From contig DASP01000005.1 of assembly GCA_002503825.1 (NCBI GenBank), positions 428,073-492,072 of the forward strand: a stretch of DNA of 64,000 nt, in the 5' to 3' direction. Below, one piece after another: positions 26,249-35,062 of the stretch (positions are counted from its first letter, which is position 1; each line of letters begins with the position of its first letter). The notes under the pieces were generated by a model that was not told the origin of the DNA, searched no databases, and worked only from the letters and a program-made list of their open reading frames with translations. The position numbers and the translations under genes are program-made. Origin of the DNA: Methanoregulaceae archaeon UBA467. Lineage in GTDB: Archaea > Halobacteriota > Methanomicrobia > Methanomicrobiales > Methanospirillaceae.

Positions 26249-27061
26249 ATGTCGGTCGCAGTTGTGTTTGACAGTGCCGGAACGCTCCTGCATACCTACC
26301 GTGCCGTGAGAGACGTGTGCAAAGGGCAGATGATGCCGGGGGTGGAGACGGTGACACTCACCTTCAGCTCGCCCGAGCGGGTGCTTGTGGTGATCCATGT
26401 CCATTCACGCGATATTATAGAAAGCCCGCCCGACATGCTCCTCTCGACCTACCTTACCGATAACATGACCGGCTTTGGTGTAAGCTGCACAAGAAAAATC
26501 CTTACCTCTGATGAGATCGGCGAGGTGCTGTATAATGACACCCACGCACGCGTACGCGACCTGCAGGAATGCATCAGGAATGTATGGGCCGTATGCAAAC
26601 GTGAGGCGGTGGTAACAATGAACAGCGGGGTTATCATCAACATGGCGCTCCGCTCGATCGAGTTTACCGTCACAACCGGGGGCAGACCTTTCGAAGGTGC
26701 CCGGGAAGCGGTGAATGAACTTCACCGGATGGGTGTGCCGACGTACATCGCATCCGGCGACCGGCTTGCCAAGCTCGAAAAAATGGCGGATTATCTCGGG
26801 ATCCCACGCGACAGGGTATTTGGTGTGGCTACACCGACCGTGAAGGCGCAGATCGTGGCAGACCTGCAGGGAGAATATGACACCGTTGTCATGGTAGGTG
26901 ACGGGATCAATGATATCTGTGCTATGAAAAAGGCCGACGTTGCGATCCTGACGGAAGAGCAGTCCGGTGAAAAACCTGAAGATCTCTATAAAGCTGCACA
27001 TTACGTGGTTAAATCCGTAAGAGAAGTTGTTGACATCGTCCGTGGATTAATCACGCCCTGA
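26249..27061 (+). CDS. HAD-superfamily hydrolase, P-type ATPase-like domain
   Basis: A 270-residue soluble HAD protein. Motif I is VAVVFDSAGTLL (Asp at about 8). Motif II lies in VPTYIASGDR. The C-terminal VVMVGDGINDICAMKKADVAI is identical in style to the hinge of P-type ATPases. There are no membrane helices, so it is a stand-alone phosphatase or phosphotransferase, as seen in several methanogens. The start ATG 26249 has GGAAGTGA 9-16 bases upstream; TTG 26228 is less likely. It lies just before the MCR activation operon, but a separate TATA box starts that operon. Confidence 0.8.
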   Translation: MSVAVVFDSAGTLLHTYRAVRDVCKGQMMPGVETVTLTFSSPERVLVVIHVHSRDIIESPPDMLLSTYLTDNMTGFGVSCTRKILTSDEIGEVLYNDTHARVRDLQECIRNVWAVCKREAVVTMNSGVIINMALRSIEFTVTTGGRPFEGAREAVNELHRMGVPTYIASGDRLAKLEKMADYLGIPRDRVFGVATPTVKAQIVADLQGEYDTVVMVGDGINDICAMKKADVAILTEEQSGEKPEDLYKAAHYVVKSVREVVDIVRGLITP

Positions 27062-27073
27062 TTCACTTCTGTC

Positions 27074-27085
27074 GATATATAAAAG
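27074..27085 (+). promoter_or_regulatory. TATA box of the MCR activation operon
   Basis: CGATATATAAAAGG fits the archaeal BRE-TATA consensus. The expected transcription start is near 27107-27112, giving a leader of about 18 bases with GAGGAGAAG before the atwA ATG at 27128. Confidence 0.65.
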
Positions 27086-27127
27086 GTAATATGTCACAAA
27101 TACAACTATAGGTATGAGAGGAGAAGA

Positions 27128-28738
27128 ATGAGCCCATTGATCACCGTAGATAATCTCTGTATGGACTTTGATGGAAAAAAAGTCCTGAAAAATATTTCTT
27201 TTGAGATTGCTGAGGGAGAGATCCTTGGAATTATCGGAAGGAGTGGTGCCGGGAAAACCGTTTTGATGCACCTTATGCGTGGTATTGAGCAGCCCCCGAC
27301 ATCAGGAAAAATAATCTATCATATATCGGCATGTGATTCCTGCGACTATACCGATGTCCAGAGTGCGGCTGACAAACCGTGTCCCGAATGCGGCGGGAAG
27401 CTGAAATCACTCGATGTAGACTTCTGGAATGAAAAAAACGAGGATATTAAACGGCGGATAATGCGCCGATCAGCTATAATGTTCCAGAGGACGTTCGCAC
27501 TCTATGGAAATGACAGGGTTATTGAAAACGTGATTCATGCCCTCGATGATATCAATTATCCGGTCGAAAAGGCCGTTAACCGTGCCGCGGATCTTCTTGA
27601 CCAGGTCAGGCTTTCCCACCGGATGATGCATATAGCGCGGGACCTCTCGGGCGGAGAGAAACAAAGGGTGGTCCTTGCGCGGCAACTTGCCAAAAATCCC
27701 TTCCTCCTTTATGCAGACGAACCTACCGGAACCCTCGACCCTGAAACGGCGCACCTCGTCCACAAAATGCTCATCGATGCCGCAAAAAACAATAATATGG
27801 GCATGGTCGTCACATCCCACTTCTCCCAGGTGATCGAGGAGGTCGCTGACCGGGCAATACTCCTGCAGGACGGAGAGGTGATAAAACTGGGCAGTCCTTC
27901 AGACGTTATCAAGAGATTCATGGAGGATATGGATGACACTGAGCAGTTCGAGATCCCGGAGTTCGGGGATCGTATCCTGACTGCCCGTGACGTCTATAAG
28001 AGGTACATATCAGTTGACAGGGGTGTCGTCCGTGCGGTCAACGGCGTCTCTTTTACTGTCAGTTCCGGCGAAATATTCGGGATTATCGGAAAGAGCGGTG
28101 CCGGGAAGACCACCCTGTCCCGCATTATCGCCGGGATCATCGAGCCGACGAGCGGGGAGATGCTGATCAGGATAGGTGAGGACTGCGTTGATATGACAAA
28201 ACCCGGTATTGAATACCGCGGACGCGCGAAAAGTTACATCGGACTTCTTCACCAGGAGTATGACCTCTTCCCCCACCGGACAATTCTCGATAACCTGACC
28301 GATGCCATCGGACTCGAATTTCCAAAGGAACTTGCCATGAGAAAGGCGATCATCACGCTGAAAATGGCCGGGTTTACAGAGAATAAAAGTAAGGATATCC
28401 TGGACCGGTATCCCAGCCAGCTGAGTGAGGGTGAACGCCACAGGGTGGCACTCGCACAGGTGCTCATCAGGGAACCAAGGATGGTGATCCTCGATGAACC
28501 GACCGGGACAATGGACCCGCTCACTAAGATCGATGTAAAACACTCCATCCTTCATGCACGTGACGAGATGGATGAAACGTTCATCGTCGTCTCCCACGAC
28601 ATGGAATTTGTCAGGGAAATATGCGACAGGATCGCACTGATGCGTGGCGGAAAAATTATTGAAATCGGAAAAACAGCCGAAGTTCTGGCTATCCTTACCC
28701 AGGACGAACGGGAAGTGATGGGGAAACCAGCCCCCTAG
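27128..28738 (+). CDS. atwA: Methyl-coenzyme M reductase activation system component A2
   Basis: A 536-residue soluble ABC protein with two nucleotide-binding domains. Walker A motifs are GRSGAGKTVL (about 38-47) and GKSGAGKTTL (about 321-330). Signatures are LSGGEKQRVVLARQ and LSEGERHRVALAQ. Walker B motifs end LLYADEPTG and MVILDEPTG. Domain 1 carries a zinc-ribbon insertion (ACDSC about 70-75 and CPECGG about 90-96). No membrane part exists. Component A2 couples ATP to reductive activation of the nickel F430 cofactor of MCR (established for methanogens). It heads a seven-gene operon. Confidence 0.95.
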   Translation: MSPLITVDNLCMDFDGKKVLKNISFEIAEGEILGIIGRSGAGKTVLMHLMRGIEQPPTSGKIIYHISACDSCDYTDVQSAADKPCPECGGKLKSLDVDFWNEKNEDIKRRIMRRSAIMFQRTFALYGNDRVIENVIHALDDINYPVEKAVNRAADLLDQVRLSHRMMHIARDLSGGEKQRVVLARQLAKNPFLLYADEPTGTLDPETAHLVHKMLIDAAKNNNMGMVVTSHFSQVIEEVADRAILLQDGEVIKLGSPSDVIKRFMEDMDDTEQFEIPEFGDRILTARDVYKRYISVDRGVVRAVNGVSFTVSSGEIFGIIGKSGAGKTTLSRIIAGIIEPTSGEMLIRIGEDCVDMTKPGIEYRGRAKSYIGLLHQEYDLFPHRTILDNLTDAIGLEFPKELAMRKAIITLKMAGFTENKSKDILDRYPSQLSEGERHRVALAQVLIREPRMVILDEPTGTMDPLTKIDVKHSILHARDEMDETFIVVSHDMEFVREICDRIALMRGGKIIEIGKTAEVLAILTQDEREVMGKPAP

Positions 28739-28745
28739 GTGGAGA

Positions 28746-30272
28746 ATGATCACCGTCCTTCTCGATGGAGAGCGGCTGGAGATCGATGAAGGATCCCGAC
28801 TTGGGGATATTCTTCCTGACCGGGACCCGGTCTGTGCCGTCGCCGTGATACGACCCGGGACCAGAGAATCGGAAAAGACCCGGAGTTACCAGGTGATCAC
28901 GACGGCAGGTGAAGTCGTCGTGGAATCGACACCGGATGGAAGCCGCATTTTTGAAGATCCCCTGCTTGCATCAGGACAGAAAATTCACTGGCATGACAGG
29001 TATGCAGCGGCGTTCGGCACATTCGAAGGTGCATTTGCTCCTGCCCGTGCACCATTTCTCTATGATCGCGGTGACGTCATTATGGGCTGCGGGGGATATG
29101 ATCCAAAAAGGTCCTATCTCATATTCTCAAAAATGCACCATTCCTCTGATTTCGGGGCAGGTTCCGGCGGCGTAATCGGTCGCGTCGTCGGAGGAAGAGG
29201 CGTGCTTGACCGATGGTCGTCGGGCGATGAAATCACCGGGATCAGGCCGGTCATGGCCTGGGCAGACACATCCCGTTCGTTCACGACAGCCGACCGTACC
29301 CTGTTACTCGAAGACGGGATGCAGATCATCACCCACATCCGGATAACCTCAGAGGGGTATTCACAGACCGGGATCTCCACCGATACCGCCGATAGTGTGG
29401 AACATCTTTTACTTGCCCTGTCCGGCGGCCATTTTGTCGTCGGACGGTCAACCAGCACACATATCATGGACCGGCGAAAGGCAGAGACCGATGTTTCCGA
29501 AGATCTCGTACAGGCACGGAGGGAGGGGCGTGTAACCCTTCGTACAAAGGGCCGTGACCGGGGGAGCGTTTATATCTATACCGCTGATGTGCCGGCATCT
29601 CCTGCACACACGGTTGTCGGGCAGGTAACCCACGGGGTCGAACTTGCACGACTGGCAAAAGCAAAGGATATTTTCTGTGTACGCCTGGAGCCACGGCGTT
29701 TTGACCTTGTAGGAATGACCCTGACTGATGCGCTGGCCGTAGCCGGGGAACATGGCATTTCTGCCGAATACGCAGGTGAAGGATCCAATGTCGTGGTCGT
29801 AGCCCAGGAACCCGGGACAACCCTGGAATGTCTTTCGAAACGCAAGGTAAAACTTACTACCCTTCGTTACGAAAAGGTCATTGATATCACGCTCGATGAT
29901 ACTGCAGCACCGGTCACCTGTGATATATTCAGGAGAGTGACCGGCCTCAATCTCCATGACGTTGGAAAAATGCCCTTTTTCTTCAATTTTGAGGATGTCT
30001 ACCTCTTCAAACCGAATATCCCCACGGGGGTAAAAATTATTCCTGAAAATATTCCTGCCAAAAAAACCAATAGTGCTGCTCTTGCGGTCACCAATGATTC
30101 CCGGAAAGGTACCGGGACCGTCGGCGTCCGCTTAAGCGAAAGCGAGGAGTTTGGCCCGACATCCGAACCCTTCGAAGGGACAAATATTATCGGCAGGGTT
30201 ATCGATATCGAAAAGCTGAAATCGTTGAAAGAAAAAGACATGGTCTTTTTCAGGGAGGTCGGGCATGAATAA
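28746..30272 (+). CDS. Methanogenesis marker protein 3
   Basis: A 508-residue protein matching the Mmp3 family in length and context. The N-terminal 60 residues look like a beta-grasp (ThiS-like) fold (MITVLLDGERLEIDEG). Two later segments resemble cyclophilin-like barrels (TTADRTLLLEDGMQI with HFVVGR, and NFEDVYLFK with EPFEGTNIIGRV). Mmp3 has been found in the MCR activation complex with AtwA and McrC. It starts seven bases after the atwA stop and overlaps marker 6 by eight bases. Confidence 0.92.
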   Translation: MITVLLDGERLEIDEGSRLGDILPDRDPVCAVAVIRPGTRESEKTRSYQVITTAGEVVVESTPDGSRIFEDPLLASGQKIHWHDRYAAAFGTFEGAFAPARAPFLYDRGDVIMGCGGYDPKRSYLIFSKMHHSSDFGAGSGGVIGRVVGGRGVLDRWSSGDEITGIRPVMAWADTSRSFTTADRTLLLEDGMQIITHIRITSEGYSQTGISTDTADSVEHLLLALSGGHFVVGRSTSTHIMDRRKAETDVSEDLVQARREGRVTLRTKGRDRGSVYIYTADVPASPAHTVVGQVTHGVELARLAKAKDIFCVRLEPRRFDLVGMTLTDALAVAGEHGISAEYAGEGSNVVVVAQEPGTTLECLSKRKVKLTTLRYEKVIDITLDDTAAPVTCDIFRRVTGLNLHDVGKMPFFFNFEDVYLFKPNIPTGVKIIPENIPAKKTNSAALAVTNDSRKGTGTVGVRLSESEEFGPTSEPFEGTNIIGRVIDIEKLKSLKEKDMVFFREVGHE

Positions 30273-30726
30273 ACCCTATTCACCCGGGTATGCGGGAACG
30301 GTTACAAAATATGTCTTTGTTGAATCACCTGATTTGACTCCTGCAGATCTGGCAATCAGGGCGTACGAGATCTCGAAGGGAGTGATGATCAAGGAGACCT
30401 GTTTTGGCCTCCAGATAACCGGTAAAGAGACCGATGTCGATCCCGTTATTGAAAGCCTCAGGAAGCTGGACCCGGTACACATCTTTATTAAAGACCGCGG
30501 CTTCCCACCCGGGGACCCGAGGCGTTGCAGGGCCAATCTCGGCGGGGCACGACCCGGTTATTACAGTCATGAATTTGAGATGTCGGTCATCAGGAATATT
30601 TCAAGCGGCCTTGAGCACCTCCCGGAACGCGACGTATCCAGAGTGCCCAGTCCCCCCGCACCCTCCTCAGGCACCAAACTTGACGCCGGTACATTAAAAA
30701 AGATTATAGAATCGCAGGAGCCCTGA
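30265..30726 (+). CDS. Methanogenesis marker protein 6
   Basis: A 153-residue protein of the Mmp6 family, recognised by position, length and stretches such as TKYVFVESPDLTPADLA, FIKDRGFPPGDPRRC and NLGGARPGYY. The conserved region ends near 120; the tail (about 120-153) is Pro/Ser-rich and variable. Its role in methanogenesis is not known. The start overlaps the end of marker 3 by eight bases and its stop is two bases before marker 5, so translation is probably coupled. Confidence 0.9.
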   Translation: MNKPYSPGYAGTVTKYVFVESPDLTPADLAIRAYEISKGVMIKETCFGLQITGKETDVDPVIESLRKLDPVHIFIKDRGFPPGDPRRCRANLGGARPGYYSHEFEMSVIRNISSGLEHLPERDVSRVPSPPAPSSGTKLDAGTLKKIIESQEP

Positions 30727-30728
30727 AC

Positions 30729-31175
30729 ATGGCAAAGGTATTCATATATCCCTCAACAAGCCTCATCCTCTCTGACCTTGTAGCACGTTTCGGTCACAGG
30801 CCTCTTAGTGCTGCTCTCCAGATCCGGGAGCGTATCCAGACCCCCGGACTCGAATCGCCGCCTCTTCAGATTACTCCCGAAGAGCCGAAAAAAGGATTAA
30901 AATACGCTGCCGTTGAGGTCCCTTCTGGTGTCCGCGGACGCATGTCGCTCTACGGGCCCATGATAGAAGATGCTGAGGCCGCCGTCATCGTCAATGATGC
31001 TGATTTCGCATTCGGGTGCATGGGGTGTGCGAGAACAAACGAACTGATCAAGTTCCTGATACGGAAAAGAAAGATTCCCGTTCTTGAACTGAACTATCCA
31101 AAAAACGAGGATGAAGGACAGGAATTCGTTGCAGCAATCCACGAGTTCCTTAAATCCCTGGGGAGTGGAGAATGA
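30729..31175 (+). CDS. Methanogenesis marker protein 5
   Basis: A 148-residue Mmp5-family protein. Visible are KVFIYPSTSLILSDLVARFGH, the GRMSLYGPMIEDAEAAVIVNDADFAFGCMGCAR segment (positions about 80-115, with a CxxC) and KIPVLELNYP. The CMGC pair suggests metal or thiol chemistry, but no activity is established. It overlaps marker 15 by four bases (ATGA). Confidence 0.9.
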   Translation: MAKVFIYPSTSLILSDLVARFGHRPLSAALQIRERIQTPGLESPPLQITPEEPKKGLKYAAVEVPSGVRGRMSLYGPMIEDAEAAVIVNDADFAFGCMGCARTNELIKFLIRKRKIPVLELNYPKNEDEGQEFVAAIHEFLKSLGSGE

Positions 31176-32407
31176 CAAGAGTACGAATTGCACAGCTCTC
31201 CTGCGGGCCTGAGTACAGCGGGGTCCAGAAAGAAATTGAAGAGGCTGCAGCATCGGTCGATGCAGAAATTTTCTTCCCTGATATAAAACTGGCAGATATC
31301 AGGAAAGGGTTTGATGAGTTCGGGCTTGATGTCCGGAGTCCTGACTTAAAACTGGCTATTGCGAGGGCACGGGCCCTTGTAGAGGGGAGGGTTGAGGCGG
31401 ATGCCGTCTTTATTGCCACCTGTTTCCGGTGTGCCGAGGCCGCAATTGTCAGAAACGAGTTGCGCCGTTATATTCATGAGAATTCCCTGCTCCCGGTGGT
31501 GAGTTATTCCTTCACCGAAAGGACCACCGCAGGAACCCTGCTTACAAGAATGGAAGCCCTGACCACAATCGCAAGGAGGAGGGCACTCCTTGCCCGTGAA
31601 GTCCAGGAAGGGCTTACGATGGGGGTGGACAGCGGTTCGAGCACTACCAAGGCGGTGGTTATGCAGGATAACAGAATCATCGGTACCGGCTGGCTTCCCA
31701 CTACCGGCGTCCTGCAAAGTGCGCATGATGTAATTGAACTTGCCGTGAAGGAGGCCGGGGTAAAACGAGAGGATATTGAGGCTGTCGGCACGACGGGATA
31801 CGGGAGGTTCCTTGTCGGTGAAAATATCGGGGCGCAACTCATACAGGAAGAACTTACCGTGAACTCCAAGGGTGCCGTGTACCTTGCAGACACCCAGCGG
31901 GGGGCATCGACCGTAATCGATATCGGAGGCATGGATAACAAGGCGATCACCGTGCAGGACGGCATCCCGGGGACGTTCACCATGGGGGGCATCTGTGCAG
32001 GTGCGAGCGGCAGGTTCCTTGAAATGACTGCAAAACGACTGGGGGTCGATATTACGGAACTGGGACCACTCGCAATGAAGGGGATCTCAAAACAGGTCCC
32101 GATGAACAGCTACTGCATCGTATTCGGAACCCAGAGCCTTGTCAATGCCCTCGCCGCCGGGAGCCTGCCTGAAGATGTGGCTGCCGCAGCCTGTCATAGT
32201 GTTGCCGAACAGGTCTTTGAGCAGCAGCTCCAGGAAGTCGACATCAAGGAGCCGGTGATCATGGTCGGCGGGACGTCCCTGATCCAGGGGCTCGTGCGGG
32301 CGATGAGTGACCTCCTGCAGACAGAGATTGTGGTGCCCCACCATTCCCAGTATATCGGGGCCGTAGGTTCGGCGCTGCTGGCATCAGGTTTTATTAAGGG
32401 CGATTAA
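31172..32407 (+). CDS. Methanogenesis marker protein 15 (BcrAD/BadFG-type ATPase)
   Basis: A 411-residue protein with a roughly 140-residue N-terminal domain and an ASKHA-fold ATPase like the activators of 2-hydroxyacyl-CoA dehydratases. Phosphate motifs are GVDSGSSTTKAVVM (about 151-164) and VIDIGGMDNKAI. The loop GGICAGASGRFLEMTAKRLG carries the cysteine that in activators holds a [4Fe-4S] cluster between two subunits. VGGTSLIQGLVRAM closes the site. ATP-driven low-potential electron transfer would suit reductive activation of F430; that link is inference. It lies between marker 5 and marker 17 with no gap. Confidence 0.92.
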   Translation: MTRVRIAQLSCGPEYSGVQKEIEEAAASVDAEIFFPDIKLADIRKGFDEFGLDVRSPDLKLAIARARALVEGRVEADAVFIATCFRCAEAAIVRNELRRYIHENSLLPVVSYSFTERTTAGTLLTRMEALTTIARRRALLAREVQEGLTMGVDSGSSTTKAVVMQDNRIIGTGWLPTTGVLQSAHDVIELAVKEAGVKREDIEAVGTTGYGRFLVGENIGAQLIQEELTVNSKGAVYLADTQRGASTVIDIGGMDNKAITVQDGIPGTFTMGGICAGASGRFLEMTAKRLGVDITELGPLAMKGISKQVPMNSYCIVFGTQSLVNALAAGSLPEDVAAAACHSVAEQVFEQQLQEVDIKEPVIMVGGTSLIQGLVRAMSDLLQTEIVVPHHSQYIGAVGSALLASGFIKGD

Positions 32408-32989
32408 ATGGACCCGCTGGAGTATTTTGAGGTAGAGTGCCCGGAAAAGATCGGAGGGGAATATTACCGCCGTATCGCAGACGTGGTGCTCCTCGATCAT
32501 AACCTGATCAGGGTAATTCACAAACTCCATATATTTATCGACCCGAAGGTGCCCATTTTTGTAGCGGTCGGCCTGATAAAAAAATTGCCGGGAGTTGTGC
32601 GGCTGCGTGATTTTGCAGATACAAATGTGCAGGGGAGAAAGGTCACGATCTCCATCGGTGACGAGACCTACCTTGCCCCGCTTCTGCGGATCCTCTGGGA
32701 AAAATTCGGGAAAGACAGGGTTGAACAGCCGGACCGTTTTACGATCCTCATGGATCTCGACCCAGATGAAAGTGCAGGGCTCGAAGACCTTGAAGTGCTG
32801 GACCCTTCACTCTCCCTCTATAAAGACCTTATATATGCCCTTCAGGTCATCCAGCCCGAAGGGTTCAAGGTTCGAAGGCAATATTACGGGGAGGGCAGGT
32901 TCTATCTCGTTGCAAGCGAAGATACCCTGCCGGAAAACCTGGATGATATACTAAAGGAAAAATTTGCGAAAATCGGGGTCTCGTTATGA
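32408..32989 (+). CDS. Methanogenesis marker protein 17
   Basis: A 193-residue Mmp17-family protein with no cysteine cluster, starting on the base after the marker 15 stop and overlapping marker 7 by four bases. Segments include YFEVECPEKIGGEYYRRIA, GRKVTISIGDETYLAPLLR and EGFKVRRQYYGEGRFYLVA. It has been reported as a component of the MCR activation complex. The fold appears alpha/beta; no enzyme motif is seen. Confidence 0.92.
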   Translation: MDPLEYFEVECPEKIGGEYYRRIADVVLLDHNLIRVIHKLHIFIDPKVPIFVAVGLIKKLPGVVRLRDFADTNVQGRKVTISIGDETYLAPLLRILWEKFGKDRVEQPDRFTILMDLDPDESAGLEDLEVLDPSLSLYKDLIYALQVIQPEGFKVRRQYYGEGRFYLVASEDTLPENLDDILKEKFAKIGVSL

Positions 32990-33924
32990 TACTGGTGCCT
33001 GTAACCTACAAAGGGGGTATATACCGGAACGATGAGATCATCGACCTCATCGAAGACCTTGGCGGCTATATCATCCAGAAACACATTATCGCACAGGAAG
33101 TGGTCCTGCAGGCACTCGTGCCAAAAGAGGATATCCCCCTGATCAGGGCGATCGCAAAACCGCTGACAGGTGAAATTACCCCTTCCCCGCTGGTCGGAAC
33201 CGAGATCGCGGTGATAACCATGAGCCTCGAGATACATCACCTCCCGCATGCATCCTGTGATATCGCAGAATATATCCGGAGAAACGGGGCAAAAACAAAC
33301 ATGGTGGGCCTTGCCCGCGGTTTTGGCAAGCGCATCTCCCAGCTCAATGACGAGGAGCGCGATGTCATTAATGAGCACGACCTCGCCGTCTATCTCCTCG
33401 GGGATTTCGAGACCTGCATTGAGCACAAATTCCAGGTCCTCAGGCGCGGGATAGACATCCCGATCGTTCTGTGCGGCGGTCCGTCACGCGATGCCCTCAA
33501 GAAGATAATTGACCCTCCGGTCGACGGGTATGTCGGAAATATCGGCAGGTTCATGCACCGGACAAAAGAATCAGATGAATTTGAGAAACTTGACGAAGTA
33601 ATTGCCGAAATTACACGCGTCATCGACAGGCAGCGTGAGGACATTGCAAAAGACCCGCTTTCGGTATCGCCTGCACGCCTCATGGACGTCATTAAAGAAC
33701 AGGTCCCGGAAATCCAGGATGTACTCTCACCAACACCGGTAACCGTGCAGATGTCAGGACTTCGTGTAAAATTACCGTATGATACCTTTTCAGCCCGGAT
33801 CAAGGGGGTGGAAATCGAGGAAGGCATTCGTATCGGCGATATAGCCGACCTGCTTCCATCCAGGATGAGGGATTATATTTTAATCAGGATACGGCGTTTT
33901 TCAGATACAAATATCATGGTCTGA
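32986..33924 (+). CDS. Methanogenesis marker protein 7
   Basis: A 312-residue Mmp7-family protein. Typical parts are LVPVTYKGGIYRNDEIIDLIED, LEIHHLPHASCDIAEYIRRNGAKTNMVGLARG, and PIVLCGGPSRDALKKI. It is the last gene of the operon and has been found with the MCR activation complex (McrC, Mmp3, Mmp17, A2). The stop at 33924 is followed after about 35 bases by the third strong copy of the GCACGG repeat. mcrC itself is not in the window. Confidence 0.93.
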   Translation: MILVPVTYKGGIYRNDEIIDLIEDLGGYIIQKHIIAQEVVLQALVPKEDIPLIRAIAKPLTGEITPSPLVGTEIAVITMSLEIHHLPHASCDIAEYIRRNGAKTNMVGLARGFGKRISQLNDEERDVINEHDLAVYLLGDFETCIEHKFQVLRRGIDIPIVLCGGPSRDALKKIIDPPVDGYVGNIGRFMHRTKESDEFEKLDEVIAEITRVIDRQREDIAKDPLSVSPARLMDVIKEQVPEIQDVLSPTPVTVQMSGLRVKLPYDTFSARIKGVEIEEGIRIGDIADLLPSRMRDYILIRIRRFSDTNIMV

Positions 33925-33962
33925 ACAGTTCTTTCCTTCATTTTTCTAAAAAAAATCATAGA

Positions 33963-34080
33963 GCACGGTCACTATCGCATTATGGGGGGGCCACAGCGGC
34001 GGCGCATCAGCCCCGGGAGTGTCATGATAAGGAGTGCGGTAAAAGTGGAATATTGAAAGAGCGGGAAGTATGTCAAAAAA
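33963..34080 (+). repeat. GCACGG dispersed repeat, copy 4 (Block B only)
   Basis: The copy runs GCACGGTCACTATCGCATTA, then GGCGCATCAGCCCCGGGAGT, GTCATGATAAGGAGTGCGG, AAAGTGGAATATTGA and AAGAGCGGGAAGTATGTCAA. It shares even the lead-in AAAATCATAGA with copy 2. The hairpin Block A is absent here; the MCR activation operon ends in its place. Confidence 0.78.
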
Positions 34081-34163
34081 GCCTGCTATAGCCGGATGCT
34101 CATGGATGATTATGAAAAAGCATAACCACCGATGAACCGGACTTTTTCATACCAGCCGAAAAA

Positions 34164-34697
34164 TCAGGTTATAAAAATATCTGCAACCTCAAAGAACTGG
34201 TAATTTTTAAGCTTGAACGAATTGGTATGGAATTTCCAGACTTTCCCCCCGCCAAGGTAATCGGTCTTCGCATAGACATTGCCGATATGGTTGGCATTTG
34301 CATCGTACAGGTTGAACGTCACTACCGCATATTCGATTCGCGTATTCTGATCGTTTTTCAGGCGTCCGGTAATATACTGCCCGCCTTCATCATCAGATTC
34401 TATCCTGGACTCAAGAACGGAAAGTGTGTGCGACGGGTCCCGTTGGGCGGCCGAATAGCCCCACGGTCGCTGGATATACCCCTGCGATTCAAAAAATACC
34501 TCTTGTTCCCCTGGTGTTGCGCCCTGCTGCATGACATCCCCTGCAGCTGCTGTCGGGGCTGCCGTTATACCGGTCGTTGTCTCTTCCGGCCCTGCCGGGC
34601 CAGCCGGCATCTCGTAGTTGAGACAACCGGAGAAAATTACCAGTGACACCACCAGTATAACCATAATTCCACTGATCCTGATTGCTGTTCTTTTCAT
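34164..34697 (-). CDS. Lipoprotein with FxLYD-type domain
   Basis: A 177-residue exported lipoprotein. The signal is MKRTAIRISGIMVILVV leading to FSGC at about 24. A Thr/Ala/Pro-rich linker follows (30-65). The C-terminal domain contains ITGRLKNDQNTRIEYAVVTFNLYDANANHIG, i.e. the FNLYD motif of FxLYD domains that occur in surface lipoproteins. Probably anchored to the outer membrane face. No partner can be named. Confidence 0.78.
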   Translation of the reverse strand: MKRTAIRISGIMVILVVSLVIFSGCLNYEMPAGPAGPEETTTGITAAPTAAAGDVMQQGATPGEQEVFFESQGYIQRPWGYSAAQRDPSHTLSVLESRIESDDEGGQYITGRLKNDQNTRIEYAVVTFNLYDANANHIGNVYAKTDYLGGGKVWKFHTNSFKLKNYQFFEVADIFIT

Positions 34698-35062
34698 TCC
34701 TGGGTCCCTCTGCCCGGGGTCTCATGTCTCCGGGCATTTATGATACGAATCACGTTTACGAGTTCTCTTTATTATAAGTGATGGTCAGACTGGACTCCTG
34801 TGAATGGGAACTGATCTTTATGGAATGTCCCTTGTGGTATGATTACTCTCTCCATCACAAAAAGACTAATTTTCGGACGATTTTATACGGTATCTTTCAT
34901 GTTACCCGGCACACAGGTAAACGCCGTGATTTAAAGCCCCGCTTCTTTCCATCAACATCGTAAGTATCTATAAACACTTTAAACAGTTAACAGGGAATTC
35001 AACTGGTTATCGATGATTTCGACAGAGGAAAGAGACCGCGTCTGTAAAAAAATGGTTGGAAT
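34698..35062. other. Non-coding gap
   Basis: 365 bases without a supportable gene. It is AT-rich around 34960-35000 (ATCTATAAACACTTTAAAC), which could hold a promoter facing either way, but the neighbouring genes both read leftward. A 61-codon plus-strand frame at 34778 has no family features. Confidence 0.55.
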
